From contig NZ_KB235914.1 in assembly GCF_000332175.1 (NCBI RefSeq), positions 1,613,368-1,677,367 on the forward strand: a stretch of DNA of 64,000 bases, in the 5' to 3' direction. Shown in pieces: positions 27,345 to 35,790 of this stretch (the stretch's first letter is position 1; each line of letters opens with the position of its first letter). Below the pieces are notes generated by a model. The model was not told the DNA's origin. It saw only the letters and a program-made list of their open reading frames with translations, and searched no databases. The DNA comes from Pseudanabaena sp. PCC 6802. GTDB taxonomy: Bacteria > Cyanobacteriota > Cyanobacteriia > Pseudanabaenales > Pseudanabaenaceae. The position numbers and the translations under genes are program-made.

Positions 27345-27995
27345 ATGGTCACTACTCCAGTTGCACCTATATCTTTCGATCTACCTGAGAAGCGGGTGGT
27401 GCTTTACGACCTCAGTTGGCAAGCCTATGAGACGATTTTGGCGGCACTGGGCGATCGTCGATCGGCACAGCTCACTTATTACAAAGGCATGTTGGAAATT
27501 ATGACCCCGTTGGAGTCGCACGAGAATTCTAAGCATGTCATTGGAAATTTCATCGAAATCCTAGTGGACGAAGGGGATTTTGAGGGCATCAAAGGTATGG
27601 GATCGACGACGCTTAATTTCCCAACTCTGCATTCAGGAGCCGAACCCGACCAAGCTTACTATATTGCCAATGAGTCGCTGGTACGAGGAAAGACAGTGGA
27701 TCTCAAGACCGATCCGCCGCCCGATTTAATTCTGGAAGTGGATATTACTCATACCGACATCGACAAAAATGCGCTCTATGCTGAAATGGGCGTGCCAGAG
27801 TTTTGGCGCTATAACGGACGTACCCTCACAATTTATGCTCTGGAAGCTGACAGCTATCAGGAAGTAGAGGTTAGTCCAACATTTCCGGGAGTTCCCAAGG
27901 AGAGGCTTTATGAGTATTTGCGAGACTGCGCTGAGGTGGGCGAAAAGCAGGCCAAGTGGAATTTGCGTAATTGGCTGCAACAACAAAAGAGTTAG
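27345..27995 (+). CDS. Uma2-family (DUF820) putative nuclease
   Basis: A 216-aa protein of the PD-(D/E)XK-like Uma2 family. Visible motifs are LTYYKGMLEIMTPLESHE near residue 45-60, HSGAEPDQAYYI (the acidic active-site strand) and PPPDLILEVDITHTDIDK, the (D/E)xE core followed by the family K/Y site in MGVPEFWRYNGRTLTIYAL. Uma2 genes are multicopy in cyanobacteria, often mobile, and of unproven function. A decayed duplicate of its 5' region lies directly downstream (28031-28160). The gene follows two dispersed elements. Confidence 0.85.
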   Translation: MVTTPVAPISFDLPEKRVVLYDLSWQAYETILAALGDRRSAQLTYYKGMLEIMTPLESHENSKHVIGNFIEILVDEGDFEGIKGMGSTTLNFPTLHSGAEPDQAYYIANESLVRGKTVDLKTDPPPDLILEVDITHTDIDKNALYAEMGVPEFWRYNGRTLTIYALEADSYQEVEVSPTFPGVPKERLYEYLRDCAEVGEKQAKWNLRNWLQQQKS

Positions 27996-28030
27996 AATAT
28001 GTAGTCGTTCAACAAGGATGCCCGTTAGCT

Positions 28031-28160
28031 GTCGGCACTAGGCGGATCGGTAAGGCTCATTTGTTCCAAAGGCGTGTTAGGAATTATGACTCAGTTAGAA
28101 GAATACAAGAATCGCCACTATGTCATTGAAGACCTAGTGGATGAAGGTGATATGAGGATT
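28031..28160 (+). pseudogene. Decayed duplicate of a Uma2 gene segment
   Basis: Bases 28031-28160 align with about 27440-27580 of the intact Uma2 gene: CGGCACT then GGCG, CTCATTTGTTCCAAAGGCGT against CTCACTTATTACAAAGGCAT, and GAATTATGACTCAGTTAGAA against GAAATTATGACCCCGTTGGA. The translation MLGIMTQLEEYKNRHYVIED parallels MLEIMTPLESHENSKHVIGN. A gap removes several codons before LVDEGD. The copy stops where the AT-rich GIY-YIG sequence starts. Confidence 0.75.
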
Positions 28161-29321
28161 GTAACCACATCTAAAAAGGAAATTAGAGAGGTTTTGAAAC
28201 AAAATAGAGAAAGATGTTTTTATGTTTATGTTTTAATCCGACCAGATACAAATGAAGTATTTTATGTTGGGAAAGGTAAAGTATATAGAATCTTTGCACA
28301 CGAAAAAGAAGCCTTAGGAAAGAATTATGTGAATTCCTATAAAAGCAACTTAATAAGGAAGATTTTGAGTCAAGGTTTTCAGATAGTTTATGGAATAGTT
28401 GATTTCTACGATGTAGAGGAAGATGCCCTCGATCGAGAATGCAAACTTATAAAGAAAATAGGTCGAGCTAACTTAGGTTCAGGCACCTTAACGAACCTCA
28501 CAGATGGTGGTGACGGTTTCATAGGTTGGATGGATTTTGAAAAACACTCAAGATCGGGAAGACCACTAAGTGGACAACCTGGAAATATAGATATCATGAT
28601 GGAAAGAGTAGAAGGAGTTTCAGAAGATATGGTTATTGATTACCTTAAGCTAGATGGATGGGGGGATAGTGAGCCTCGAAGTGATTTACTTGATGAACTG
28701 CCTGAAGAATTCAAATGGATAGGCCATAAATTTTATCGAAAACTCAAAAGTGGATATGGCGCAAAGGGTTATTTGTATGAGTATCTCTATGGAGATCTTA
28801 AAGATACGATCCTCCAGAAAATAAATTTAGTTGAAAAATTTGACAATCTGCTGTTTAGGAGAGAGGATGAATTCATATGCATACTTAAAATATTGCTATC
28901 ATCAAATGGTTGGATTAGTAAATGTAAAATAGTTGATGCTTTACTAAAAGAGGTAAATAGATTTAAAGGTCTTCAGAGAGATGATGCAGAAAGAATTACG
29001 AATTTTTTTACTGAGCAATTAAAGCAACTTGGAAAACTCAGTCAAAGAGACGATAAACTAAGGTGGATAAGCAGAAAAAAATCTCCAAAGGTTGAATGTT
29101 CTGGCTTAAAGCCTTCTGAGATCGTCAGGGAAATCGAAAACTTTTCCAAAGGAAACAAAAATATTTATATTGCTTTTTTAGATCGTGAATGCTCCCTAGC
29201 AAGAGATTTTGTCTTTTTCCCTCATCACTTTCGGAAAGGTCTTAAAATTTTCTTTAAGCAGAAAATTGTATTGACAATAAATACTTGTGAAATTTTCTAT
29301 TTAGAGATGATTAGTTTATGA
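28152..29321 (+). CDS. GIY-YIG nuclease domain protein (LEM-3-like), probably acquired
   Basis: About 389 residues from ATG 28152; a longer frame from 28074 would add residues derived from the Uma2 remnant. The N-terminal GIY-YIG domain is visible: CFYVYVLIRPDTNEVFYVGKG gives the paired tyrosines and glycines, followed by a helix with Arg (VYRIFAHEKEA) and LINNED-like NLTDGGDGFIG near the end. This arrangement (long spacing and a C-terminal TDGGDG) is the LEM-3-like subgroup. The remainder is a charged helical region with no recognised domain. Codons are visibly AT-rich compared with all neighbours, which suggests recent transfer. It is followed at once by a family B dispersed element. Confidence 0.75.
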   Translation: MRIVTTSKKEIREVLKQNRERCFYVYVLIRPDTNEVFYVGKGKVYRIFAHEKEALGKNYVNSYKSNLIRKILSQGFQIVYGIVDFYDVEEDALDRECKLIKKIGRANLGSGTLTNLTDGGDGFIGWMDFEKHSRSGRPLSGQPGNIDIMMERVEGVSEDMVIDYLKLDGWGDSEPRSDLLDELPEEFKWIGHKFYRKLKSGYGAKGYLYEYLYGDLKDTILQKINLVEKFDNLLFRREDEFICILKILLSSNGWISKCKIVDALLKEVNRFKGLQRDDAERITNFFTEQLKQLGKLSQRDDKLRWISRKKSPKVECSGLKPSEIVREIENFSKGNKNIYIAFLDRECSLARDFVFFPHHFRKGLKIFFKQKIVLTINTCEIFYLEMISL

Positions 29322-29326
29322 GCATT

Positions 29327-29439
29327 TATAGCACTTTTCAATTGAGAACGGGTTTTATTGATGGGGTGAAGGGGTTCCACCCCTTCTTGGGGGCAACGCC
29401 CCCAAACCCCCTAATCTTTCCGATCTGAAAAACGCTATA
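29327..29439. mobile_element. MITE-like element, family B copy 1
   Basis: A 113-bp element with ends TATAGC and GCTATA. Apart from a few changes it is the reverse complement of the 113-bp copy at 52627-52739. Shared internal blocks are TTGAGAACGGGTTTTATTG, ATGGGGTGAAGGGGT and TTGGGGGCAACGCCCCCAAA. A diverged third copy lies at 60682-60779. Confidence 0.75.
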
Positions 29440-29483
29440 CGATCGCGGCACTGCTTGGCAAACTTTGAATTTGGAATTGCTGT

Positions 29484-29520
29484 AAAAATAGTGGCATGAA
29501 GATGAGTCTTCATGCCACTA
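29484..29520 (-). terminator. Intrinsic terminator of pntB
   Basis: A perfect 14-bp stem, TAGTGGCATGAAGA (29489-29502) with TCTTCATGCCACTA (29507-29520), and a TGAG loop. Read on the minus strand the stem is followed by TTTTTACAG, giving the T-run of a Rho-independent terminator. It lies 42 bp after the pntB stop. Confidence 0.88.
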
Positions 29521-29561
29521 ATACTGTTGCCCAGAATTGCGGTCTAGGGGTCACGCATCTA

Positions 29562-31013
29562 CTATGCGTTTGCTAATACTTTCTCCGGTACGCGGACTTG
29601 AGAAGTTTCCTCGTTAGATTGAATGAGCCTGCCCAAAATTGCGTCAACATTTTTACGCGCATCGCCGAATAACATGCGCGTATTGGGTTTGTAGAACAGG
29701 GGATTCTCAACGCCAGCATAACCGCTAGCCATGCCGCGCTTCATGACGATTACGGTTTTGGATTTCCAAACTTCCAGTACGGGCATCCCAGCGATCGGAC
29801 TAGCGGGATCTTCCATCGCACTGGGGTTCACTGTATCGTTAGCACCAATTACCAAAACAATATCGGTCTCGGGAAAGTCATCATTAATCTCATCCATCTC
29901 CAGGACAATATCGTATGGAACGTTGGCTTCAGCTAACAATACATTCATGTGGCCGGGTAGGCGGCCAGCGACGGGGTGGATGCCAAACCGAACATTGGCA
30001 CCGCGATCGCGCAGAATCCTGGTAATCTCAGAAACGGAATGCTGTGCCTGCGCCACTGCCATCCCATAGCCGGGGACGATAATCACGCTGCTGGCATCGC
30101 GCAGTTGCTCTACAGTCTCATCGACAGTGGTAGCGATTACTTCACCGGCTGGAGTTGATGCAGTATTTGATGCCTTCGCCGTACCCGTACCAAAACCGCC
30201 TAGAATTACGCTGATGAACGAGCGGTTCATCGCTTTGCACATGATGTAACTGAGGATGGCACCACTACTACCCACGAGCGCGCCTGTGATAATCAACAGA
30301 TCGTTGGAGAGCATGAAGCCCGCTGCCGATGCCGTCCAACCGGAGTAGCTGTTCAGCATGGATATCACCACGGGCATATCGGCACCACCGATCGCCATGA
30401 CCAGATGAACGCCCAGGATAGAGGAGATCGCAGTCATAATTAACAGCGATTGCAAGCCAGTCAAGATATTGCCACCCATAAACTCGTAACCCAGCCACAA
30501 TGTAGCGGCTACCATGGCGAGGTTGAGGAAATGGCGACCTGGAAGCAAGAGGGGTTTGCTGCCAATAATCGCGCGCAGTTTCCCAAACGCAATTACGGAA
30601 CCCGTAAAGGTGAGCGCACCAATAAAAATTCCCACAAAAATCTCAATCTCGTGGATTGTCACCTCCACTCCGGTTAAAGCTGGATCTGGTTGTAGGTAGC
30701 TGGCAAAGCCAACTAACACTGCCGCCGCCCCTACAAAACTATGTAAAATTGCCACGAGTTCGGGCATGGAAGTCATGGCCACCCGTGCAGCTAAGAGCGA
30801 GCCGATCGCGACACCGGGCAATACCACCATTGCCAAGGTAGCGTAGGAAGTTACAGCGGGACTGAGAGCGGTGGCGATAATCGCGATCGCCATACCGATG
30901 ATGCCAAAGAGATTGCCCTTGCGAGCGGTTTCTTGATTGGATAATCCTCCTAAACTGAGGATGAACAAGGCACTGGCAGCAATATATGCCACCGTTAGTA
31001 GATTACTGGTCAT
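29562..31013 (-). CDS. pntB: NAD(P) transhydrogenase subunit beta
   Basis: 483 residues from ATG 31013 ([19 protein letters not shown]); 50 in-frame codons upstream of this lack family similarity. The first ~270 residues hold about eight or nine membrane helices, including [17 protein letters not shown], which is conserved in the proton channel domain II. The C-terminal domain III binds NADP(H): [50 protein letters not shown] and [17 protein letters not shown]. Together with PntA it forms the proton-translocating transhydrogenase in the thylakoid or plasma membrane, making NADPH from NADH. It follows pntA by 103 bp and ends at a strong terminator. Confidence 0.95.
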   Translation of the reverse strand: MTSNLLTVAYIAASALFILSLGGLSNQETARKGNLFGIIGMAIAIIATALSPAVTSYATLAMVVLPGVAIGSLLAARVAMTSMPELVAILHSFVGAAAVLVGFASYLQPDPALTGVEVTIHEIEIFVGIFIGALTFTGSVIAFGKLRAIIGSKPLLLPGRHFLNLAMVAATLWLGYEFMGGNILTGLQSLLIMTAISSILGVHLVMAIGGADMPVVISMLNSYSGWTASAAGFMLSNDLLIITGALVGSSGAILSYIMCKAMNRSFISVILGGFGTGTAKASNTASTPAGEVIATTVDETVEQLRDASSVIIVPGYGMAVAQAQHSVSEITRILRDRGANVRFGIHPVAGRLPGHMNVLLAEANVPYDIVLEMDEINDDFPETDIVLVIGANDTVNPSAMEDPASPIAGMPVLEVWKSKTVIVMKRGMASGYAGVENPLFYKPNTRMLFGDARKNVDAILGRLIQSNEETSQVRVPEKVLANA

Positions 31014-31116
31014 AGTTTCAATTTTTCTTCTGTTTGCTCGACATGGTAATTCTGTTGTGAAGGGGGTATTTATGAATTCGCTGGATGCGGAAGATTCTGA
31101 AACCCTTAAAGCTCTT

Positions 31117-32751
31117 CTATTTTTGGAACATTTTGAGCATCCGTTGGGTAACCAGGAAACCACCAGCGATGTTGATCGTGCCGATGAGAATCGCGATCGC
31201 GCCGAGAATGGTAGTTGGTGATGTCAGTTCTCCTGATATTTGCAGCATCCCACCGATAATGATGATGCCGCTAATCGCATTGGTGACGCTCATCAGGGGC
31301 GTGTGCAGCGCGGGTTTGACATTCCAAATCACCTGCCAGCCGACAAAACAAGCCAATACAAATACGGTCAGGTGAGATAGGAATGAGGATGGCGCGCCAA
31401 TTCCAATTCCAATCAAGATGGCACCAAGCAGAATTGGCCAGAGCAGTCCCGTCAGATTGTTAGATTTCTGTCCTACTAATTCTTGAGTAGAGGGAGTAGC
31501 GATCGCGCTTTGAGTCTGAGATTCAGCTTGAGGGGGTGCAGGTGGAGTACTGGGTTGCTTGGGCGGCCAGGTAATCTCGCCGTTGTGCAGGATCAAAGCC
31601 CCACGCACGACCTCGTTATCGCGATCGACCTTGTAGTTTTCGGCTCCCCCCATATCATCCAGCAGGTGGCAGAGGTTAGTGCCGTAGAGTTGGCTGGACT
31701 GCGCCGCCATGCGACTGGGCAGATCGGTAAGTCCGACAATCGTCACGCCATGATAGCGATATACTTCACCTGGCCTGGTTACGGCACAATTACCGCCCTG
31801 TTCCGCTGCCATATCCACAATTACCGATCCCTCTTTCATGCTCTCCACCATCTCCTGCGTAATCAGGAGCGGTGCTGGCTTGCCAGGGATGAGGGCGGTG
31901 GTGATGATGATATCGACTTCCTTGGCTTGTTCGGCAAACAATGCCATTTCCGCGTCAATAAACTCTTTGCTCATGACTTTGGCATAGCCGCCTTCCCCCG
32001 AGCCATCTTCTTTAAAATTAAGCTCCAGGAACTCACCACCCATGCTTTTAACCTGTTCTTTCACAACCAGGCGCGTGTCAAACGCTCGGACGATCGCCCC
32101 CAAACTCCTGGCAGCCCCGATCGCGGCTAGACCAGCTACACCAGCACCGATTACCAGAACTTTAGCCGGTGGTACCTTACCTGCTGCCGTAATCTGTCCT
32201 GTAAAGAAGCGCCCAAAATTATTTGCTGCTTCGATTACAGCGCGGTATCCCGCAATGTTTGCCATCGAACTGAGGGCATCCATTTTTTGGGCGCGGGTAA
32301 TGCGCGGCACGGCATCCATTGCTAATGCCGTGACCTTACGTTGAGATAGCCGATTTAGTAATTCTGGGTTTTGAGCGGGCCACAGGAAACTAATCAGAGT
32401 ACCGCCTTCGCGCAGAAGTTCTGTCTCGTGTCTGTCCAGGGTGGGGTGCAGATCTGGCGCGCAGACCTTGAGCACGATGTCAGATTCCGCCCACAGTGCT
32501 TGGGGATCGGACACGATCTGACAACCTGCCTGGAAGTAGGCATCATTGGGGAAACTAGCCGCTTTGCCTGCGTCAGATTCAATTAAGACGTCAAAGCCAA
32601 GTTTTTGCAGGCGTTTGGCTGTATCTGGCGTAGCGGCTACCCGGCATTCACCAGCTCGAACTTCTTTGGGTATACCAACCTTGAGGCGTGTTTTGGTCTC
32701 CATTGCAACACTAGAACCTATTTCCGTGTTTTTTTCTATGGCGATGGTCAT
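31117..32751 (-). CDS. pntA: NAD(P) transhydrogenase subunit alpha
   Basis: 544 residues. Domain I (NAD-binding) opens with [20 protein letters not shown] and shows [22 protein letters not shown]. The [15 protein letters not shown] and [13 protein letters not shown] region is the mobile loop that contacts domain III. After a proline- and glutamine-rich linker ([17 protein letters not shown]) the C-terminus has three to four membrane helices belonging to domain II. This is therefore the fused form rather than split PntAA/Pnt[12 protein letters not shown] offers an alternative start 16 residues in. It is the first gene of the pntAB pair. Confidence 0.95.
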   Translation of the reverse strand: MTIAIEKNTEIGSSVAMETKTRLKVGIPKEVRAGECRVAATPDTAKRLQKLGFDVLIESDAGKAASFPNDAYFQAGCQIVSDPQALWAESDIVLKVCAPDLHPTLDRHETELLREGGTLISFLWPAQNPELLNRLSQRKVTALAMDAVPRITRAQKMDALSSMANIAGYRAVIEAANNFGRFFTGQITAAGKVPPAKVLVIGAGVAGLAAIGAARSLGAIVRAFDTRLVVKEQVKSMGGEFLELNFKEDGSGEGGYAKVMSKEFIDAEMALFAEQAKEVDIIITTALIPGKPAPLLITQEMVESMKEGSVIVDMAAEQGGNCAVTRPGEVYRYHGVTIVGLTDLPSRMAAQSSQLYGTNLCHLLDDMGGAENYKVDRDNEVVRGALILHNGEITWPPKQPSTPPAPPQAESQTQSAIATPSTQELVGQKSNNLTGLLWPILLGAILIGIGIGAPSSFLSHLTVFVLACFVGWQVIWNVKPALHTPLMSVTNAISGIIIIGGMLQISGELTSPTTILGAIAILIGTINIAGGFLVTQRMLKMFQK

Positions 32752-32933
32752 TAATTCTCCTTAGTCAATTAAAAGATCTACCGATCGACCTTGAAAGGGC
32801 TGCGACTTTACAATCATGATTCGATCCCCACAGATCGATCTAGATCTTCAACTTCTCTTAGGATTCAAGCGAACAATATGCGTATTTCGTATCTAAGTAC
32901 ACTACCGGGGAGCAAAAATTGTGGATAGTGCAA

Positions 32934-33764
32934 TTACCGCATGGGGAATTGTGCGGTTAAAGGTTTGACTTTGGCTAACTCAGCGATCGCTGAGTCGTGA
33001 ATATGACCGTTTGTTGACAAAAGTCTACCACTTTTGAGATCGAGATCGCTGCCATCATAGGCAGTAACTTTACCTCCCGCCTCTCTGACTATAACGATCC
33101 CCGCCGCCATGTCCCAGATCGATAAGCCCCGTTCCCAAAAGCCATCTACCCGCCCGCAGGCAACATAGGCTAAATCCAGCGCCGCCGAGCCGCTCCGCCG
33201 CACCCCTTGGGTCAAATGCGTAAAATGACAGAATTCGGCATAGTTATTGTCGTGGGTGCGGGTGCGATCGTAGGCAAACCCGGTTACTAACAGGCTGCGA
33301 CTGAGTTCTGTCGTGTTGGACACCCGAATTGGCTGGTGATCGCAGGTAGCGCCCAGCCCAGTTGCTGCCCGAAATAGCTCGTCGTGAAACGGATCGTAAA
33401 TTACCCCCACAGCTGGTATGCCGTTAAGCATTAACCCAACTGAAACGGCAGAAAAAGGATATTGATGCGCAAAGTTGGTAGTCCCGTCAAGGGGATCGAT
33501 CGCCCAGAGGAACTCGCTCTCTGCGGTACCAAATGCACCTGACTCTTCTGCCAAAATGTTATGACTGGGAAAATGGCGTTGAATAATTTTCATTACCGCT
33601 GCTTCAGATTCCTTGTCAGCAATGGTAACTAAGTCGCCCGGTTGCTTCTCCTGGATGTCTTTGAGTTTGCCCCAATAGGATTTGAGGATTGCCCCACCCG
33701 CACATGCCGCCTCGGTAGCAATATCCAGGTAGGTATGCAAGGCATCACCATTGCCTAAATTCAT
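32934..33764 (-). CDS. Inositol monophosphatase family protein
   Basis: A 276-aa lithium-sensitive phosphatase. Metal-site motifs are visible: GDLVTIADKESE, LAEESGAF, WAIDPLDGTTNFAHQYP (the DPxDxT core) and WERGLSIWDMAAGIVIVREAGG near the C-terminus. In cyanobacteria this group includes inositol-1-monophosphatase and histidinol-phosphatase-like enzymes. The substrate cannot be fixed from these motifs alone. It is monocistronic and divergent from the M23 peptidase gene, with a 154-bp gap. Confidence 0.88.
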   Translation of the reverse strand: MNLGNGDALHTYLDIATEAACAGGAILKSYWGKLKDIQEKQPGDLVTIADKESEAAVMKIIQRHFPSHNILAEESGAFGTAESEFLWAIDPLDGTTNFAHQYPFSAVSVGLMLNGIPAVGVIYDPFHDELFRAATGLGATCDHQPIRVSNTTELSRSLLVTGFAYDRTRTHDNNYAEFCHFTHLTQGVRRSGSAALDLAYVACGRVDGFWERGLSIWDMAAGIVIVREAGGKVTAYDGSDLDLKSGRLLSTNGHIHDSAIAELAKVKPLTAQFPMR

Positions 33765-33918
33765 ATAATCTTAATAATTGTTAATATTTATTTTCTGGAT
33801 TATTCTAAGCTTTTTGTGTGACATTCACTCAGGGAAATCACCCGGAAGCATTAGTTCACTTTCCTCGTTAACTGGGAAAATACGATATTGCTAATATTAC
33901 GGAAGCTTAACTTTTCTC

Positions 33919-35004
33919 GTGAGCAGAAAACTGGTTAAATTGGTTGCGAATATTGCCTTTGGGCTGGCGAGTATTGTTGCCAACTCCTATTTACTGTCAC
34001 CTGCAGCGATGGGAGCTACTGGCAGTTCGGGTTTAGTACCAGATCGAAAGCCAGACGCAAAGCTCGAACTCAAGCCCGCTCTAAAGCCTAATTTAAAACT
34101 AGATTCCAAAGCAAAGCCAAGCGCAAATCCAGATACGACACCAGCCGATTCCAGCCCAGATGATAAATCCTCTTTGTGCGGCACCCCAATCATGGACGGT
34201 CTCAAGCAGCATAAGGTAAAAAAAGGGGAAACTCTGGCAGCGATCGCCAAACAATACAAGCTCACCACCGCCACGATTATGGGGCTGAATCCCAGTACCC
34301 GCGACGGCACGGTTTCACCGGGGGAAATTCTGACGATCCCACCTAGCAATGGCATTTCTTATCGGTTTGGTAACGAGGAAACCTACAAGTCACTTGCTAA
34401 GAAATTTAACGTAAGAGCCGATGTCCTATTCGAGCAGAATGGCTGTCAGTCTCGCCCCAAGGTGGTGTTTGTCCCAGGCGCAGTTTGGAAACCCAATCCG
34501 GTTATTCCCAAACTACCAGCCTTTGCTACGCTAGCCTCCGCCCCGTCGCAACCAGCTATTATTTTCAACTCCGGCGGCTATCCTCTCCCCTATGCCGTCC
34601 CCGTCACGTCTGGCTATGGCTGGCGCATCAACCCCGTCACCGGAGAGTCGGCGTTTCACAGCGGCATAGACCTGGGCGCGCCCATGGGTACGCCTGTCCT
34701 GGCAGCAAAATCCGGTACCGTGCAGTTTGCAGGATGGTCGGGCGGTTACGGTAATTTGATCGAGATCGGTCACGACAATATGGGTACTCGTTATGCCCAT
34801 TTGTCTGCAATCTATGTTAACCCCGGACAGCGCGTTGCCAAGGGACAGCAGATCGGTCTTGTAGGCTCCACCGGGCGATCGACTGGGCCGCACTTACACT
34901 TTGAGATTATGGTACCTTCAGCCGAAGGTTGGGCAACCCTCGATCCCGCCCCATACTTGAATCGCATTGCCGCTGTATTCAGCCAATTTATACCTATTTC
35001 TTAG
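33919..35004 (+). CDS. LysM-M23 family metalloendopeptidase
   Basis: A 361-aa exported protein starting at GTG 33919, with a signal segment (FGLASIVANSYLLSPAAMGA). A Lys/Pro-rich stretch of KPxLKL-type repeats (residues about 40-75) leads to a LysM domain, HKVKKGETLAAIAKQYKLT to GEILTIPP, and a second partial LysM-like block (YRFGNEETYKSLAKKFNV). The catalytic M23 domain (LytM-like) has HSGIDLGAPMGTPVLAAKSG, supplying the zinc His and Asp, and GRSTGPHLHFEIM with the HxH. It probably cleaves peptide cross-bridges in peptidoglycan or helps activate amidases at division. Confidence 0.92.
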   Translation: MSRKLVKLVANIAFGLASIVANSYLLSPAAMGATGSSGLVPDRKPDAKLELKPALKPNLKLDSKAKPSANPDTTPADSSPDDKSSLCGTPIMDGLKQHKVKKGETLAAIAKQYKLTTATIMGLNPSTRDGTVSPGEILTIPPSNGISYRFGNEETYKSLAKKFNVRADVLFEQNGCQSRPKVVFVPGAVWKPNPVIPKLPAFATLASAPSQPAIIFNSGGYPLPYAVPVTSGYGWRINPVTGESAFHSGIDLGAPMGTPVLAAKSGTVQFAGWSGGYGNLIEIGHDNMGTRYAHLSAIYVNPGQRVAKGQQIGLVGSTGRSTGPHLHFEIMVPSAEGWATLDPAPYLNRIAAVFSQFIPIS

Positions 35005-35067
35005 TGCTAATTCCTGCCACGATTGATAGAGGTTATGATGCAAATGCACGTATAACCTCTAAAAACA

Positions 35068-35211
35068 ATGGCTCAAAGACTAAAAAGTTGGGAATCGCCG
35101 CGATCAGAGGGGCGCAACGACAAAGGTAAAGGCGGCTCTGCTCGCCAGCGCCAACGGAGAAAACAGTTGCAGCTTTTACGTAAGAAGCTCAAGGAAGGCA
35201 ATACCTCTTAA
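35068..35211 (+). CDS. Small basic protein, 47 aa, unknown
   Basis: An ATG at 35068 opens a 47-codon frame ending TAA at 35209-35211. The product is strongly basic and hydrophilic: MAQRLKSWESPRSEGRNDKG, then GKGGSARQRQRRKQLQLL and a lysine-rich end. It resembles a small nucleic-acid-binding or ribosome-associated protein by composition. No family is recognised. It follows the M23 gene by 63 bp on the same strand. Coding status is plausible but not proven. Confidence 0.45.
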   Translation: MAQRLKSWESPRSEGRNDKGKGGSARQRQRRKQLQLLRKKLKEGNTS

Positions 35212-35216
35212 CACTG

Positions 35217-35319
35217 CCCAATCCTCGGTGAGGGTTTAGCCCAATCATCGGTAAGGGTTTAGCATTTGTGCGACAGTCTTTAGCGTCAAACGCAAGAATT
35301 CATGACAAATGCTAAACCC
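35217..35319. repeat. Tandem 23-bp repeat and 15-bp inverted repeat
   Basis: Two near-identical 23-bp units start at 35217 and 35240 (CCAATCMTCGGTRAGGGTTTAG). GGGTTTAGCATTTGT (35255-35269), which starts at the end of the second unit, pairs exactly with ACAAATGCTAAACCC (35305-35319) across a 35-nt loop. The structure lies between convergent genes and may end both transcripts. Confidence 0.6.
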
Positions 35320-35790
35320 CTATTCTTTACGTACTAAATGCTTCTGCTTTTTACTGATGGAAATAACATCACCGATTTGGTTGTAGCTGGTCTCCCCGAA
35401 AATCGCCGACTCAAAGCGATAGTGCTTGAACTCTAGGATATTACCGGAATAGTCGGACAGGAAAAAAGTGCGGTGTTCTAAAGGCGTATCGGCAAAGCGC
35501 ACCTTAGGTGATTGATAAAACTTCAGCCGCTTTTCCTGTACTTTCTCTAACAAAGCCATCCAACTACTTTCACACTCAAACACTAAACCAAAATGGCGGG
35601 GGTAAATGCCGGGCTGCGGCTCTAATTCCCCATCCACTACATGAGCTACTAACTGATGGCCGTACAAACTCAGAATAATTGAATTGTCGGACTCTCTTCC
35701 TGCCAAGCAACCCAGACCATCTACATAGAAAGCCTTAGTGCTGGCAATATCAGTAACAGGGAATGCCAAGTGAAACAGTATTTTAGTCAT
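35320..35790 (-). CDS. VOC-family (glyoxalase/dioxygenase-like) protein
   Basis: 156 residues from ATG 35790 (MTKILFHLAFPVTDIASTKA); ATG 35805 would add five residues. The paired beta-alpha-beta-beta-beta units of the vicinal oxygen chelate fold are visible. The first unit has FHLAFPVTDI with a metal-ligand His, and the second has PRHFGLVFECESSWMALLEK and TFFLSDYSGNILEFKHY, which holds the ligand Glu. The C-terminal FKHY segment resembles dioxygenase-like proteins conserved in cyanobacteria. The reaction is unknown. It overlaps the purF stop by 8 bp, so it is probably cotranscribed with purF. Confidence 0.8.
   Translation of the reverse strand: MTKILFHLAFPVTDIASTKAFYVDGLGCLAGRESDNSIILSLYGHQLVAHVVDGELEPQPGIYPRHFGLVFECESSWMALLEKVQEKRLKFYQSPKVRFADTPLEHRTFFLSDYSGNILEFKHYRFESAIFGETSYNQIGDVISISKKQKHLVRKE

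Noticed and set aside
28074-28151. Upstream start of the GIY-YIG gene at 28074
   Set aside because: The first 26 residues derive from the decayed Uma2 copy. ATG 28152 gives a start at the beginning of unrelated AT-rich coding sequence.
31014-31163. N-terminal extension of PntB
   Set aside because: The 50 residues lack conservation and are mostly polar, while [11 protein letters not shown] is the expected PntB start.
30937-31221. Plus-strand frame across the pntB/pntA junction
   Set aside because: It is antisense to two strongly conserved genes and has no recognisable domain.
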